Part shown: in pieces, positions 24,306 through 30,936 of the stretch
Position numbering within the stretch: position 1 is the stretch's first letter
Layout of the letters: every line of letters starts with the position of its first letter
From: a bacterium
GTDB taxonomy: Bacteria; Verrucomicrobiota; Verrucomicrobiia; Limisphaerales; J093
Direction: 5' to 3'
DNA: 32,399 nt
Assembly: GCA_021823625.1 (NCBI GenBank)
Contig: JAKANS010000057.1
Span: 1 to 32,399, forward strand
Made by a program: the position numbers and the translations under genes
The notes under the pieces: generated by a model
Seen by the model: only the letters and a program-made list of their open reading frames with translations
The model's database searches: none
What the model was told of the DNA's origin: nothing

Positions 24306-25097
24306 ATGAGCCGAATCTTCCGGAAAAACAAACGCGGGGCCTTCACGCTGATCGAGCTATTGGTCGTGATCGCCATCATCGCCATCTTGGCGGGCATGCT
24401 CCTTCCTGCGCTCGCCAAAGCCAAGGCCAAGGCGCAGAAAATCAACTGTGCGAACAATCTGAAACAAGTGGGTCTCTCCTTCCGCGAGTACTCGACGGAC
24501 CAAGGTGACCGGTTCCCGCAGTCGCTGAGCACCAATGACGGCGGCTGCAGCGAGTACGTCACGCTGGCCAACGGCCAGGGCAATCCCGTCAACATGTTCC
24601 GGATCTTCGCCACCATGTCGAACGAACTGGCCACGCCCAAAACCGTGGTTTGTCCCGCCGACAGTGCGCGCAACGCCATCAGCAACTTCTACGGCATGAT
24701 CTTTGGTGGCACCGTAACGACGCCTCCGAACGTCAATCAGGGCCGCGGCAACAAGTCCGTGAGCTACGGCGTGAACTTGGACGCGGATGAGACCCGGCCG
24801 CAGGACATCCTGACGACGGACCGCAACATCTCCACGATCTCCAACGCGCCGACCGCCACGGCCTACGACGCGTTCTTCAAGGTCGAGCAAAAGTTCGACC
24901 CTCGCTTCGTGGGCAATCGGGGGAACGTCCAGAGCTACCTGAACTACCACAACACGATCCATCAGAATCAGGGCAATGCGGGGCTTTCTGACGGCAGCGT
25001 TCAACCCATGACCGGGGCGCGCTTCCGCGAGCAGATCATCAACTCGCAGAACATTCAGCGTTTCGTTTTCCCGTTCGTCCCGGGCAACAACAGCTAG
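24306..25097 (+). CDS. Type II secretion/type IV pilin-like pseudopilin (prepilin N-terminal)
   Basis: A 263-residue protein beginning with a short basic leader [12 protein letters not shown], then [20 protein letters not shown] and [11 protein letters not shown]: the class III prepilin signal, cut after the Gly-Ala region by a PilD-type peptidase, and a hydrophobic helix that packs in the pilus core. The glutamate at position 5 of the mature part (FTLIE) is present. The C-terminal domain (residues 50-263) resembles the verrucomicrobial and planctomycetal DUF1559-like head with [24 protein letters not shown] and a late '[13 protein letters not shown]' segment. Dozens of such genes per genome are usual in this phylum; exact cargo or partner unknown. 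Own promoter region and a strong terminator: a monocistronic unit. Confidence 0.92.
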   Translation: MSRIFRKNKRGAFTLIELLVVIAIIAILAGMLLPALAKAKAKAQKINCANNLKQVGLSFREYSTDQGDRFPQSLSTNDGGCSEYVTLANGQGNPVNMFRIFATMSNELATPKTVVCPADSARNAISNFYGMIFGGTVTTPPNVNQGRGNKSVSYGVNLDADETRPQDILTTDRNISTISNAPTATAYDAFFKVEQKFDPRFVGNRGNVQSYLNYHNTIHQNQGNAGLSDGSVQPMTGARFREQIINSQNIQRFVFPFVPGNNS

Positions 25098-25120
25098 TTT
25101 TCAGTCTGACTTGGGTTACA

Positions 25121-25145
25121 AGGCACCCGCGAGGGTGCCTTTTTT
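25121..25145 (+). terminator. Rho-independent terminator of the pseudopilin gene
   Basis: A perfect 8-bp stem AGGCACCC (25121-25128) with GGGTGCCT (25133-25140), GCGA loop, then a run of T (25140-25145, TTTTTT followed by GTTTT). It starts 23 bases after the TAG stop. It also separates the gene from the convergent epimerase gene. Confidence 0.9.
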
Positions 25146-25226
25146 GTTTTCCCACCCGGGCAGCAACCTGGATGCCTGCCAGGCACTACCGCCGACAGTG
25201 GAATCTCGTCCCCGCAGTTCGAGTGG

Positions 25227-26207
25227 TCAGTGCGAACTCACCGGAGTCGCCGCCGCCGTCCGCTGGATGATCTCGGTCAGCGGTACCGCGGGCCGGAATC
25301 CGATGAACCGGAAGATCTTTTCGATCGAAGGCCGCCGCCGCCGCATGTCCTCGAAGCCGGGAGCGTAGGCCTCATCGTAAGGCACGAACTCCAGCGGCGA
25401 GGCACCTCCCAGCGTTTCCAAAACCAGCTCGGCCAGGCGCCGGATGCTCACTTCCTCGACGCCCCCCACGTTGAAAACTTCGCCTCGCGCCGCCGGACAC
25501 GCTTGGAGTCGCAGCAGCGCTTCGACCGTGTCCCCCACAAAACAAAAGCAGCGGGTCTGGCGCCCGTCGCCAAACACGCGCAACGCCTGCCCCGCGCGAA
25601 CCGCGGCGATGAATCGCGGCAAGACCATTCCGTAACGCCCCGTCTGGCGCGGGCCGACGGTGTTGAAAATACGGGCGATCGTGACCGCCACGCCGCGTTC
25701 GCGCGCGTAGGCGAGACCGAGGAACTCGTCCATCAGCTTCGAGCACGCGTAGCTCCACCGGCCCAGTTTGGGCGGTCCGATCAACAGGTCGTCGTCCTCG
25801 GTAAACTCTTCCTTCTGGCTCTTGCCGTACACCTCCGAGGTGGAAGTCAACAGGACCGGCACGCTGCGCCGGCCGGCGGCCTCGAGGATGGCCTCGGTTT
25901 CGCTCAAGTTGGTCTTGATCGTTCGGATGGGCGAGCGAACCACGAGTTCCACGCCCACGGCGGCGGCCAGGTGGAAAACCGCGTCGGCGCCATCGACCAA
26001 CCCGTTCAGGTTGGGGCAGGTGGAGACCATCGACGCGATGACCCGCAGCCTGGGGTGGTTTTGCACGGCGCGAAGATTGTCGGCACTGCCGGTCGAGAAA
26101 TCGTCGATGATCGTGACGGAATGACCGGCTGCGAGCAGGCGTTCGGTGAGGTGCGAGCCGATGAATCCCGCGCCGCCGGTGACCAAAATGCTTTGTTCTG
26201 CGTTCAT
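25227..26207 (-). CDS. NAD-dependent sugar epimerase/dehydratase (extended SDR)
   Basis: A 326-residue extended short-chain dehydrogenase. Rossmann motif G11-G-A-G-F-I-G at the N-terminus (ILVTGGAGFIGSHL), acidic residue after the second strand (IIDDFSTG), substrate/catalytic S124 (TSTSEVYG) and the Y153-xxx-K157 pair (WSYACSK). TEVYG-like text, GPRQTGRYGMVLPRFI and FNVGG later are typical of UDP-glucuronate decarboxylase / UDP-glucose 4-epimerase or dTDP-glucose dehydratase relatives. It therefore makes a nucleotide sugar for surface polysaccharide, with the exact reaction not settled by sequence. Convergent with the pseudopilin gene and 121 bases downstream of the oxidoreductase gene on the same strand. 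Confidence 0.9.
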   Translation of the reverse strand: MNAEQSILVTGGAGFIGSHLTERLLAAGHSVTIIDDFSTGSADNLRAVQNHPRLRVIASMVSTCPNLNGLVDGADAVFHLAAAVGVELVVRSPIRTIKTNLSETEAILEAAGRRSVPVLLTSTSEVYGKSQKEEFTEDDDLLIGPPKLGRWSYACSKLMDEFLGLAYARERGVAVTIARIFNTVGPRQTGRYGMVLPRFIAAVRAGQALRVFGDGRQTRCFCFVGDTVEALLRLQACPAARGEVFNVGGVEEVSIRRLAELVLETLGGASPLEFVPYDEAYAPGFEDMRRRRPSIEKIFRFIGFRPAVPLTEIIQRTAAATPVSSH

Positions 26208-26328
26208 TAGCGCCGGCGATTGGGAGCCAAGATCGCCCCGGCGGGCTTAGGATCGAAGGACAGGCAGTGCATTCGAGGATGGTGGATGCTCGGCAAAACT
26301 TGGCGTGGCGACGCGTCGGTGGATTCGC

Positions 26329-27414
26329 TCAAGCCAGCCACAAATCGATCGGGCGCGTCACCTTCGGGGCGAAAGGCAGGTCCACCTTCCGGCCGGTGCC
26401 CGCCGAAGCATAGGCGGCGTAAATGATTTCAAGCACGGCCCGCCCGTCCTCGCCGCTGACCACCGGTGATCGATCGTGGCGGACGCAATCGATGAAGTGC
26501 TTCAGTTCCTGCGGGTAGCCTTGGTTGAACGCTTCTTCGAACATCGTGAACGTCCAGCCTTGTGTGCTCCCGGCCTTTTCCATCGCGTAGTCGTAGCCTT
26601 TTTCGCTGTAAGTCAACGCCGAGTTGCCCTGAAAAAGATCGGCGAAGCAAACGCCGCCGGTGCCATACACCTCGGCGCGGTCTTGCATCCCGCCGGGCTT
26701 GGCCCAGGAGTTTTCCGCGATCCCGACGCAGCCTCCCTCGAACTCCACCAGCACCGTTGAGTTCTCCTCGCCGCGGGTGCGCTTCCCGTGGAGAAGGCCG
26801 GTTTGCAGGTGCGCCGACACGCGCAACGCCTTCGGCCGGCCCCCCAGCATCCAGCGAAACCACGCCAGGCCGTGGCATCCCATGTCCATGATGACGCCCC
26901 CGCCCGCTTGGTCGATGTCGTAAAACCAGTCGCTGTGCGGGCCGCTGTGTTTCTCGGCCTGTTTTAGCAGGTACAGCCGTCCGAAAGCGCCCGCATTCGC
27001 CAGCGCCCGCACCCGCTCGTACTTCGGCGCAAAACACAGTTCCTCGGCGTACATCAACTTCCGCCCCGCCGCCCGCATGGCCGCGATCATTGCATCGGCT
27101 TCTTCGAGCGTCAGGCACAGCGGCTTTTCCACGATCGCGTGTTTGCCGGCCTTGGCCGCTGCCATCACCGCCCGGTGGTGCAGGAAATTCGGAAGGCACA
27201 CGTCCACCACGTCGCAGCCCGACTCCGTAATGGCCGCCTCCAGGTCGCTGAAACTGCGCGGGATTCGGTGCTTTCGCGCGAACGTGGCCGCCTTTTCGGC
27301 GTTGCGTGTGAAAACGGCGACCACCTCGGCCTCCGGCACGCAGCGGTGGTAGGACTCCAGGTGAATGTCCGCGATGAACCCGGCACCGAGAATGGCAACT
27401 TTCGTTTTGTCCAT
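26329..27414 (-). CDS. Gfo/Idh/MocA family NAD(P)-dependent oxidoreductase
   Basis: A 361-residue cytoplasmic dehydrogenase. The dinucleotide site is G10-A-G-F-I-A-D near the N-terminus (VAILGAGFIADIH), the conserved E96-K97-P98 (IVEKPLCLT) is present and the catalytic pair region GGGVIMDMGCHGLAWFRWML gives D177 and H181. A GFO_IDH_MocA C-terminal sheet domain follows. Members oxidise or reduce sugars, inositols or glycoside intermediates. Together with the epimerase downstream it may serve carbohydrate or nucleotide-sugar conversion, but the two genes are not tightly coupled (121 bases). No signal sequence is seen; many verrucomicrobial relatives have Tat signals, this one does not. Confidence 0.92.
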   Translation of the reverse strand: MDKTKVAILGAGFIADIHLESYHRCVPEAEVVAVFTRNAEKAATFARKHRIPRSFSDLEAAITESGCDVVDVCLPNFLHHRAVMAAAKAGKHAIVEKPLCLTLEEADAMIAAMRAAGRKLMYAEELCFAPKYERVRALANAGAFGRLYLLKQAEKHSGPHSDWFYDIDQAGGGVIMDMGCHGLAWFRWMLGGRPKALRVSAHLQTGLLHGKRTRGEENSTVLVEFEGGCVGIAENSWAKPGGMQDRAEVYGTGGVCFADLFQGNSALTYSEKGYDYAMEKAGSTQGWTFTMFEEAFNQGYPQELKHFIDCVRHDRSPVVSGEDGRAVLEIIYAAYASAGTGRKVDLPFAPKVTRPIDLWLA

Positions 27415-27480
27415 AGGCTCGCCGCGGCATTAAGCCACAGCGGCCAACCGCAGGGCAAAACCATTCCCGCGCCGGGCGGT

Positions 27481-27684
27481 TCACGAACGGTGGCCGAGCA
27501 GCCGCGCCGGCAACAGGAACAGCGCGCGGACGAACGCCAGCATTCCCTCCAGGACGGCGCCCGCCACGCGGAACGGCAAGAGCAAGAGCCAGACAATCGG
27601 GAAGCACACCAGCGCGAGGATTGCCAGCGGCCATCACAGCACCAACAACAGGCACCACAGCAGGAAGAGTCCAAACGTTCTCAT
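27481..27684 (-). pseudogene. Small hydrophobic membrane protein gene with an in-frame TGA
   Basis: From ATG 27684 (preceded by GGGAG at a fitting distance) the frame reads MRTFGLFLLWCLLLVL, then TGA at 27636-27634, then continues WPLAILALVCFPIVWLLLLP and FRVAGAVLEGMLAFVRALFL to a normal TGA at 27483-27481. Without the internal stop it would be a 67-residue protein with two membrane segments, and its 'WPLA.LALV..PIVWLLLLPF' style looks like conserved small membrane proteins. TGA sits where TGG (Trp) would restore it by one base. It is therefore a fresh pseudogene, a sequencing or assembly error, or a read-through case. It follows the DUF4160 gene by 13 bases on the same strand. Shadow reading frames through this interval do not look like proteins. 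Confidence 0.6.
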
Positions 27685-27697
27685 GGTTCACTCCCGG

Positions 27698-27958
27698 TCA
27701 AGGCAACGGCGCGATGGGCCGCGGCCGCAGTCCCTGCCCGCAACGCACCCAGGCGGCGAGCAACTCGGCTTGATGGCGGCGCGCCCATTCCAGCACGAGC
27801 GCGCGCACGCGCGGCGGCGCATCCCCCTGAATGACCGTCAGCGGCGTGATCGAGACCATCAACTCGTGTTCGCCGTGGATGGCGTGGAAATGCGCGCCCA
27901 AAAGTGGCGCAAAGAGCATCCGCACCACCACTCCGTAAAATCTGGCAAGCACCGGCAT
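27698..27958 (-). CDS. DUF4160 family protein
   Basis: An 86-residue protein matching DUF4160 over its full length: MPVLARFYGVVVRMLFAP with HFHAIHGEHE (conserved HFHAxYGE), then VIQGDAPPRVRALVLEWARR and LLAAWVRCGQG. These small proteins are usually paired with a DUF2442 protein, in a toxin-antitoxin-like arrangement whose function is not settled. Here no DUF2442 partner is next to it; the adjacent frame is the interrupted membrane-protein gene. The conserved histidines suggest metal or nucleotide binding. Divergent to the NfeD gene. Confidence 0.9.
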   Translation of the reverse strand: MPVLARFYGVVVRMLFAPLLGAHFHAIHGEHELMVSITPLTVIQGDAPPRVRALVLEWARRHQAELLAAWVRCGQGLRPRPIAPLP

Positions 27959-28134
27959 AATCGATCCTCAAATGATTCGGCACCCTCGACCACGGCCGTC
28001 CGCGACGACTGTGAGTGGCGCCGCTGGAGATTGGTACACGCCCGCGCGGTCTTTGGTTTCAGGAATCCGCCCTTCGCCGCGGCCCACGGCACCAGCCTTG
28101 CGTCGTTCGCCTGTTTGCGTATGCTGGCGGCGCA

Positions 28135-28596
28135 ATGGAACTGGTGGTGCTGCTGCTCGTCGCCGGTCTGGCGCTGATCCTCTTGGAGACCATCCTTCCG
28201 GGGATGATCGCCGGGGTTATCGGCACCGGGTGCCTGGTAGCGGGGGTGGTCGTCAGTTACGTGGACTTCGGCCCGCGCGTCGGCAACCTGGTTCTGTTGG
28301 GCGTGCTGGCGGCCCTGCTCGTGGCCGGTTTGCTCTGGATTCGCTTTTTCCCGCGCAGCCGGCTGGGCCAGGCGTTCGTCACACGCCGGGCCGTGGGTGA
28401 CTTGGGCGTCGATCGGCCGGAATTGCTCAACCGCACCGGCACCGCCCTGACGAATCTCCGCCCCGCCGGCACCGCGCTCATCGGCGACAAACGCGTGGAC
28501 GTCGTCACCGAAGGCGGCCTGATCCCGCGTGGCGCCACCATCAAAGTCGTCGCCGTCGAAGGCTTCCGTGTGGTTGTGCGTGCCGCCCCGAATTGA
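28135..28596 (+). CDS. NfeD-family membrane protein (short form)
   Basis: A 153-residue protein with two or three closely spaced membrane helices at residues 2-70 ([57 protein letters not shown]) and a C-terminal OB-fold domain of about 60 residues ([20 protein letters not shown] and [15 protein letters not shown]). This is the short NfeD type that lacks the ClpP-like protease domain and pairs with flotillin-like FloA in membrane microdomains. The ATG 28135 is the family start (MELVVLLLV); an in-frame extension to 28015 is arginine-rich noise. floA follows after 44 bases. Confidence 0.9.
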   Translation: MELVVLLLVAGLALILLETILPGMIAGVIGTGCLVAGVVVSYVDFGPRVGNLVLLGVLAALLVAGLLWIRFFPRSRLGQAFVTRRAVGDLGVDRPELLNRTGTALTNLRPAGTALIGDKRVDVVTEGGLIPRGATIKVVAVEGFRVVVRAAPN

Positions 28597-28640
28597 ACTT
28601 AACTTCGCCTGTCCCAACTCAACCCAACCCTGACACCACC

Positions 28641-29696
28641 ATGAACTCAAACGCCCTCGCCGCCATCCCGTTTCAGTGGATTCTGCTCGGAGCCTTGCTG
28701 CTGGTCGGCCTGGTCTTCCTGATCCTGCTGTTCAACTTCTTCACCATCTTCATCCGCGCGTGGGTGTCCGGCGCTTACGTGGGCTTGATCGAACTGGCCG
28801 CTCTGCGCCTCCGCGGCGTGCCGGTCGGCCTGGTCGTGGACAATTACATCAACGCCCGCAAGTCCGGCCTCGACGTGAACGTGGACCAACTCAACGTTCA
28901 CTTCCTCGCCGGCGGCGACGTGCAGATGGTCGTTCGCGCTTTGATCGCGTCACAAAAGGCCGCCATTCACCTGAGTTTCGACCGCGCCTGTGCCATCGAC
29001 CTCGCCACCAAGGGCACCGGCAAGACCGTGCTCGACGCCGTGAAGACCTCCGTCAACCCGAAGGTCATCGATTGCCCCAACCCCGCCACCGGCAAGACCA
29101 CCATCGACGGCGTGGCCAAGGACGGCATCGTCGTCAAAGCCAAGGCCCGCGTCACGGTGCGCACCAACCTCGACCGATTCGTGGGCGGCGCCACCGAGGA
29201 AACCATCATCGCCCGCGTCGGCGAAGGCATCGTCACCACCATCGGTTCCTCCGAGAGCTACAAAATCGTCCTCGAAAACCCCGATCGGATCTCGAAGACC
29301 GTGCTCGACAAAGCGCTCGACTCGAACACCGCGTTCGAAATCCTCTCGATCGACATCGCCGATGTGGACGTGGGTGAGAACATCGGCGCCAAACTCCAGG
29401 CCGAACAAGCCGAAGCCAACAAGCTCGTGGCCCAAGCCCAGGCCGAAGTCCGGCGCGCGATGGCCGTCGCCTCCGAACAGGAAATGATGGCGCGCACCCA
29501 GGAAATGCGCGCCCGCGTGGTCGAAGCCGAGGCCCAGGTGCCGCTGGCGATGGCCGAAGCCTTCCGCGCCGGCAACCTCGGCATCATGGATTACCTGCGA
29601 ATGAAGAACATCCAGGCCGACACCGTGATGCGGGATAGCATCGCCGGCGGGGGACCTTCCACCGCGGCCGGTGACAAAACCAAGACCACTCCCTGA
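28641..29696 (+). CDS. floA: Flotillin-like protein FloA (SPFH)
   Basis: A 351-residue protein with one N-terminal membrane segment (about residues 12-38), followed by the PHB/SPFH domain and a long Ala/Glu-rich region (about residues 250-310: [20 protein letters not shown]) that forms the coiled-coil stalk for oligomerisation. [14 protein letters not shown] and [20 protein letters not shown] are signature FloA (YqfA) text. FloA scaffolds membrane microdomains and affects membrane fluidity, signalling and secretion. The C-terminal tail is short and polar ([16 protein letters not shown]). Sits directly behind NfeD, the standard partnership, and 17 bases ahead of the proline-rich gene. ATG 28641 is chosen because in-frame codons upstream encode only a proline-rich leader. 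Confidence 0.94.
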   Translation: MNSNALAAIPFQWILLGALLLVGLVFLILLFNFFTIFIRAWVSGAYVGLIELAALRLRGVPVGLVVDNYINARKSGLDVNVDQLNVHFLAGGDVQMVVRALIASQKAAIHLSFDRACAIDLATKGTGKTVLDAVKTSVNPKVIDCPNPATGKTTIDGVAKDGIVVKAKARVTVRTNLDRFVGGATEETIIARVGEGIVTTIGSSESYKIVLENPDRISKTVLDKALDSNTAFEILSIDIADVDVGENIGAKLQAEQAEANKLVAQAQAEVRRAMAVASEQEMMARTQEMRARVVEAEAQVPLAMAEAFRAGNLGIMDYLRMKNIQADTVMRDSIAGGGPSTAAGDKTKTTP

Positions 29697-29713
29697 TCGC
29701 TCCGCGGATTGCC

Positions 29714-30424
29714 ATGACGCCCCTCTTCGCCGCCTCGCTCGAAAGCCTGATTGCCTTCGTGGTAATCATGCTCCTGTCGGCGTTGGGCAGTTGGCTCAAA
29801 CAACGCAAAGGCCAGTCGCCGGAGGCGGGCGAGGAAGAACGTCCCGTGCCTCCCTTCGGCCGACCGGGAACCGCCGGTCCCGACACCGGGCCGCCGCCGA
29901 CCCGCCCCAGACCGTTTTTCGATCTCGAAGGCGAACTGCGTCGCCTCTTGGGCGAAGAACCTGAAGCGCCGCCCCCCGCCCCCGCGCCACCGCCGGTCCT
30001 GCGCGAAGTACCTGCGGCACCGCCGCCGAGCGCGCCCCGCCCTGTGCGAACCGCCGAGCCGGGCGAGGAGTTCGTGCCGGTCCCATTGCCGGCGGGAACT
30101 CATTTCCCGAAGACCGCCCGCGAAATGGACGCGGAACCCGCACCGGCATTCGATCTCGCTTCGATGGCGGAATCGGCCTCGGCCTACCGGCGCGGCAGCA
30201 CCGTGGACAACACCGCAGGGACGAAACTACAGGCCGCCCGGACGTTCACCGAACAACACAAGCCGCTTGGGCCACGAGCTCCGCAACGCACCGTTTCGCC
30301 GGACACTGCCGCCGTGCTGGCGTTGCTCCGCCAACCCCGCACCGCGCGCCAGGCGATCCTCGCCTCCGTCATTCTGAGCCCGCCGAAGGCGGTGGCAGAG
30401 GACACGGGTTTCTCGTTTCGTTGA
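29714..30424 (+). CDS. Membrane-anchored proline-rich protein, third gene of the NfeD-FloA unit
   Basis: A 236-residue protein with one N-terminal membrane segment (SLESLIAFVVIMLLSALGSW) and a long cytoplasmic or periplasmic part that is low-complexity and Pro/Ala/Glu-rich at residues 40-130 (for example EAPPPAPAPPPVLREVPAAP), ending in a short ordered piece that includes VLALLRQPRTARQAILASVI near the C-terminus. That last piece, 'LRxPxxxRQAILxxEIL', is a recurrent tail in planctomycetal and verrucomicrobial genomes next to floA. Function unknown; position suggests a microdomain-associated adaptor. It starts 17 bases after floA, so translation is probably coupled to that gene. Confidence 0.75.
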   Translation: MTPLFAASLESLIAFVVIMLLSALGSWLKQRKGQSPEAGEEERPVPPFGRPGTAGPDTGPPPTRPRPFFDLEGELRRLLGEEPEAPPPAPAPPPVLREVPAAPPPSAPRPVRTAEPGEEFVPVPLPAGTHFPKTAREMDAEPAPAFDLASMAESASAYRRGSTVDNTAGTKLQAARTFTEQHKPLGPRAPQRTVSPDTAAVLALLRQPRTARQAILASVILSPPKAVAEDTGFSFR

Positions 30425-30446
30425 GTGGCGAGGAAGCCTTTATCAC

Positions 30447-30492
30447 CGACTAAGCCGACATCAAGAACCCGACTAAGCCGACATCAAGAACC
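30447..30492. repeat. Perfect 23-bp tandem duplication
   Basis: The unit CGACTAAGCCGACATCAAGA+ACC occurs twice head to tail at 30447-30469 and 30470-30492. It begins 22 bases after the stop of the proline-rich gene and is followed by a pyrimidine-rich stretch (CCCTGTTCCCCTTTTCC). It marks the border between the core operon and the decayed ATPase gene. Confidence 0.85.
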
Positions 30493-30517
30493 GACCCTGT
30501 TCCCCTTTTCCTTTTCC

Positions 30518-30936
30518 GGCCTGTGCGTCGTCACCACCCGGTATTCCCTCCGGGAACTGAAGGCGTTCTGGCAGACTACCGCGCCAGAGGTGAAGCTGCT
30601 GCGGCTGTCCCGTGACGGCGGCGTTCATCTGCTCTACACCCTCGGCGTGCGCGGCACGGCGCAGGAGTTTGCGACGTTGGTGGAAGACGTGAAGGCCATG
30701 CGCTCACTCTGACCCTGCTCGGCGGATTCCTGCAACGCGCCTGCCACGGCGACATCCTCCAGCGCGACCGCGTGCAGTTCGAGAAGGCTGACGAGAAGGA
30801 GCAAAACGGCAATGCCTCGAAGACGACACACGACGAGGAAAAGTTTGCCATCAGCAAGGAAGCGTGGCTGAGTCCTTGTTGCTTGGCCGGTGGCGAGCCG
30901 ACCACAAACGACGAGTCCTATGAGCTACGCAAGTGA
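30518..30936 (+). pseudogene. Frameshifted remnant of a STAND/NB-ARC-type ATPase
   Basis: Two overlapping frames join into one protein-like piece. Frame 2 (30518-30694) gives GLCVVTTRYSLRELKAFWQT, then EVKLLRLSRDGGVHLLYTLG and VRGTAQEFATLVEDVK. Frame 1 from about 30694 gives GHALTLTLLGGFLQRACHGD and ILQRDRVQFEKADEKEQNGN. In the STAND ATPases I know from Planctomycetota and Verrucomicrobiota the order is 'cLVTTR...L.xLs.eaGv.LL..LGVkGt..Ef..LveevkGHALTLtLLGgFL..ahxGDIrrRD', so adding one base at the AAGGCC near 30695 restores it. The P-loop, Walker B and the sensor regions upstream are missing, and the far end (after about 30816) loses likeness. The last bases (30920-30936) overlap the start of the TPR gene. 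Recognised from memory of family text. Confidence 0.6.

Noticed and set aside
26429-27691. Minus-strand 420-codon frame over the oxidoreductase gene and the small membrane gene
   Set aside because: Shadow frame, Arg/Gly-rich; the Gfo/Idh/MocA motifs are in the other frame.
30616-30936. A separate gene in frame 1 before the TPR gene
   Set aside because: It has no plausible start codon and makes sense only as the continuation of the frame-2 STAND fragment after a frameshift.
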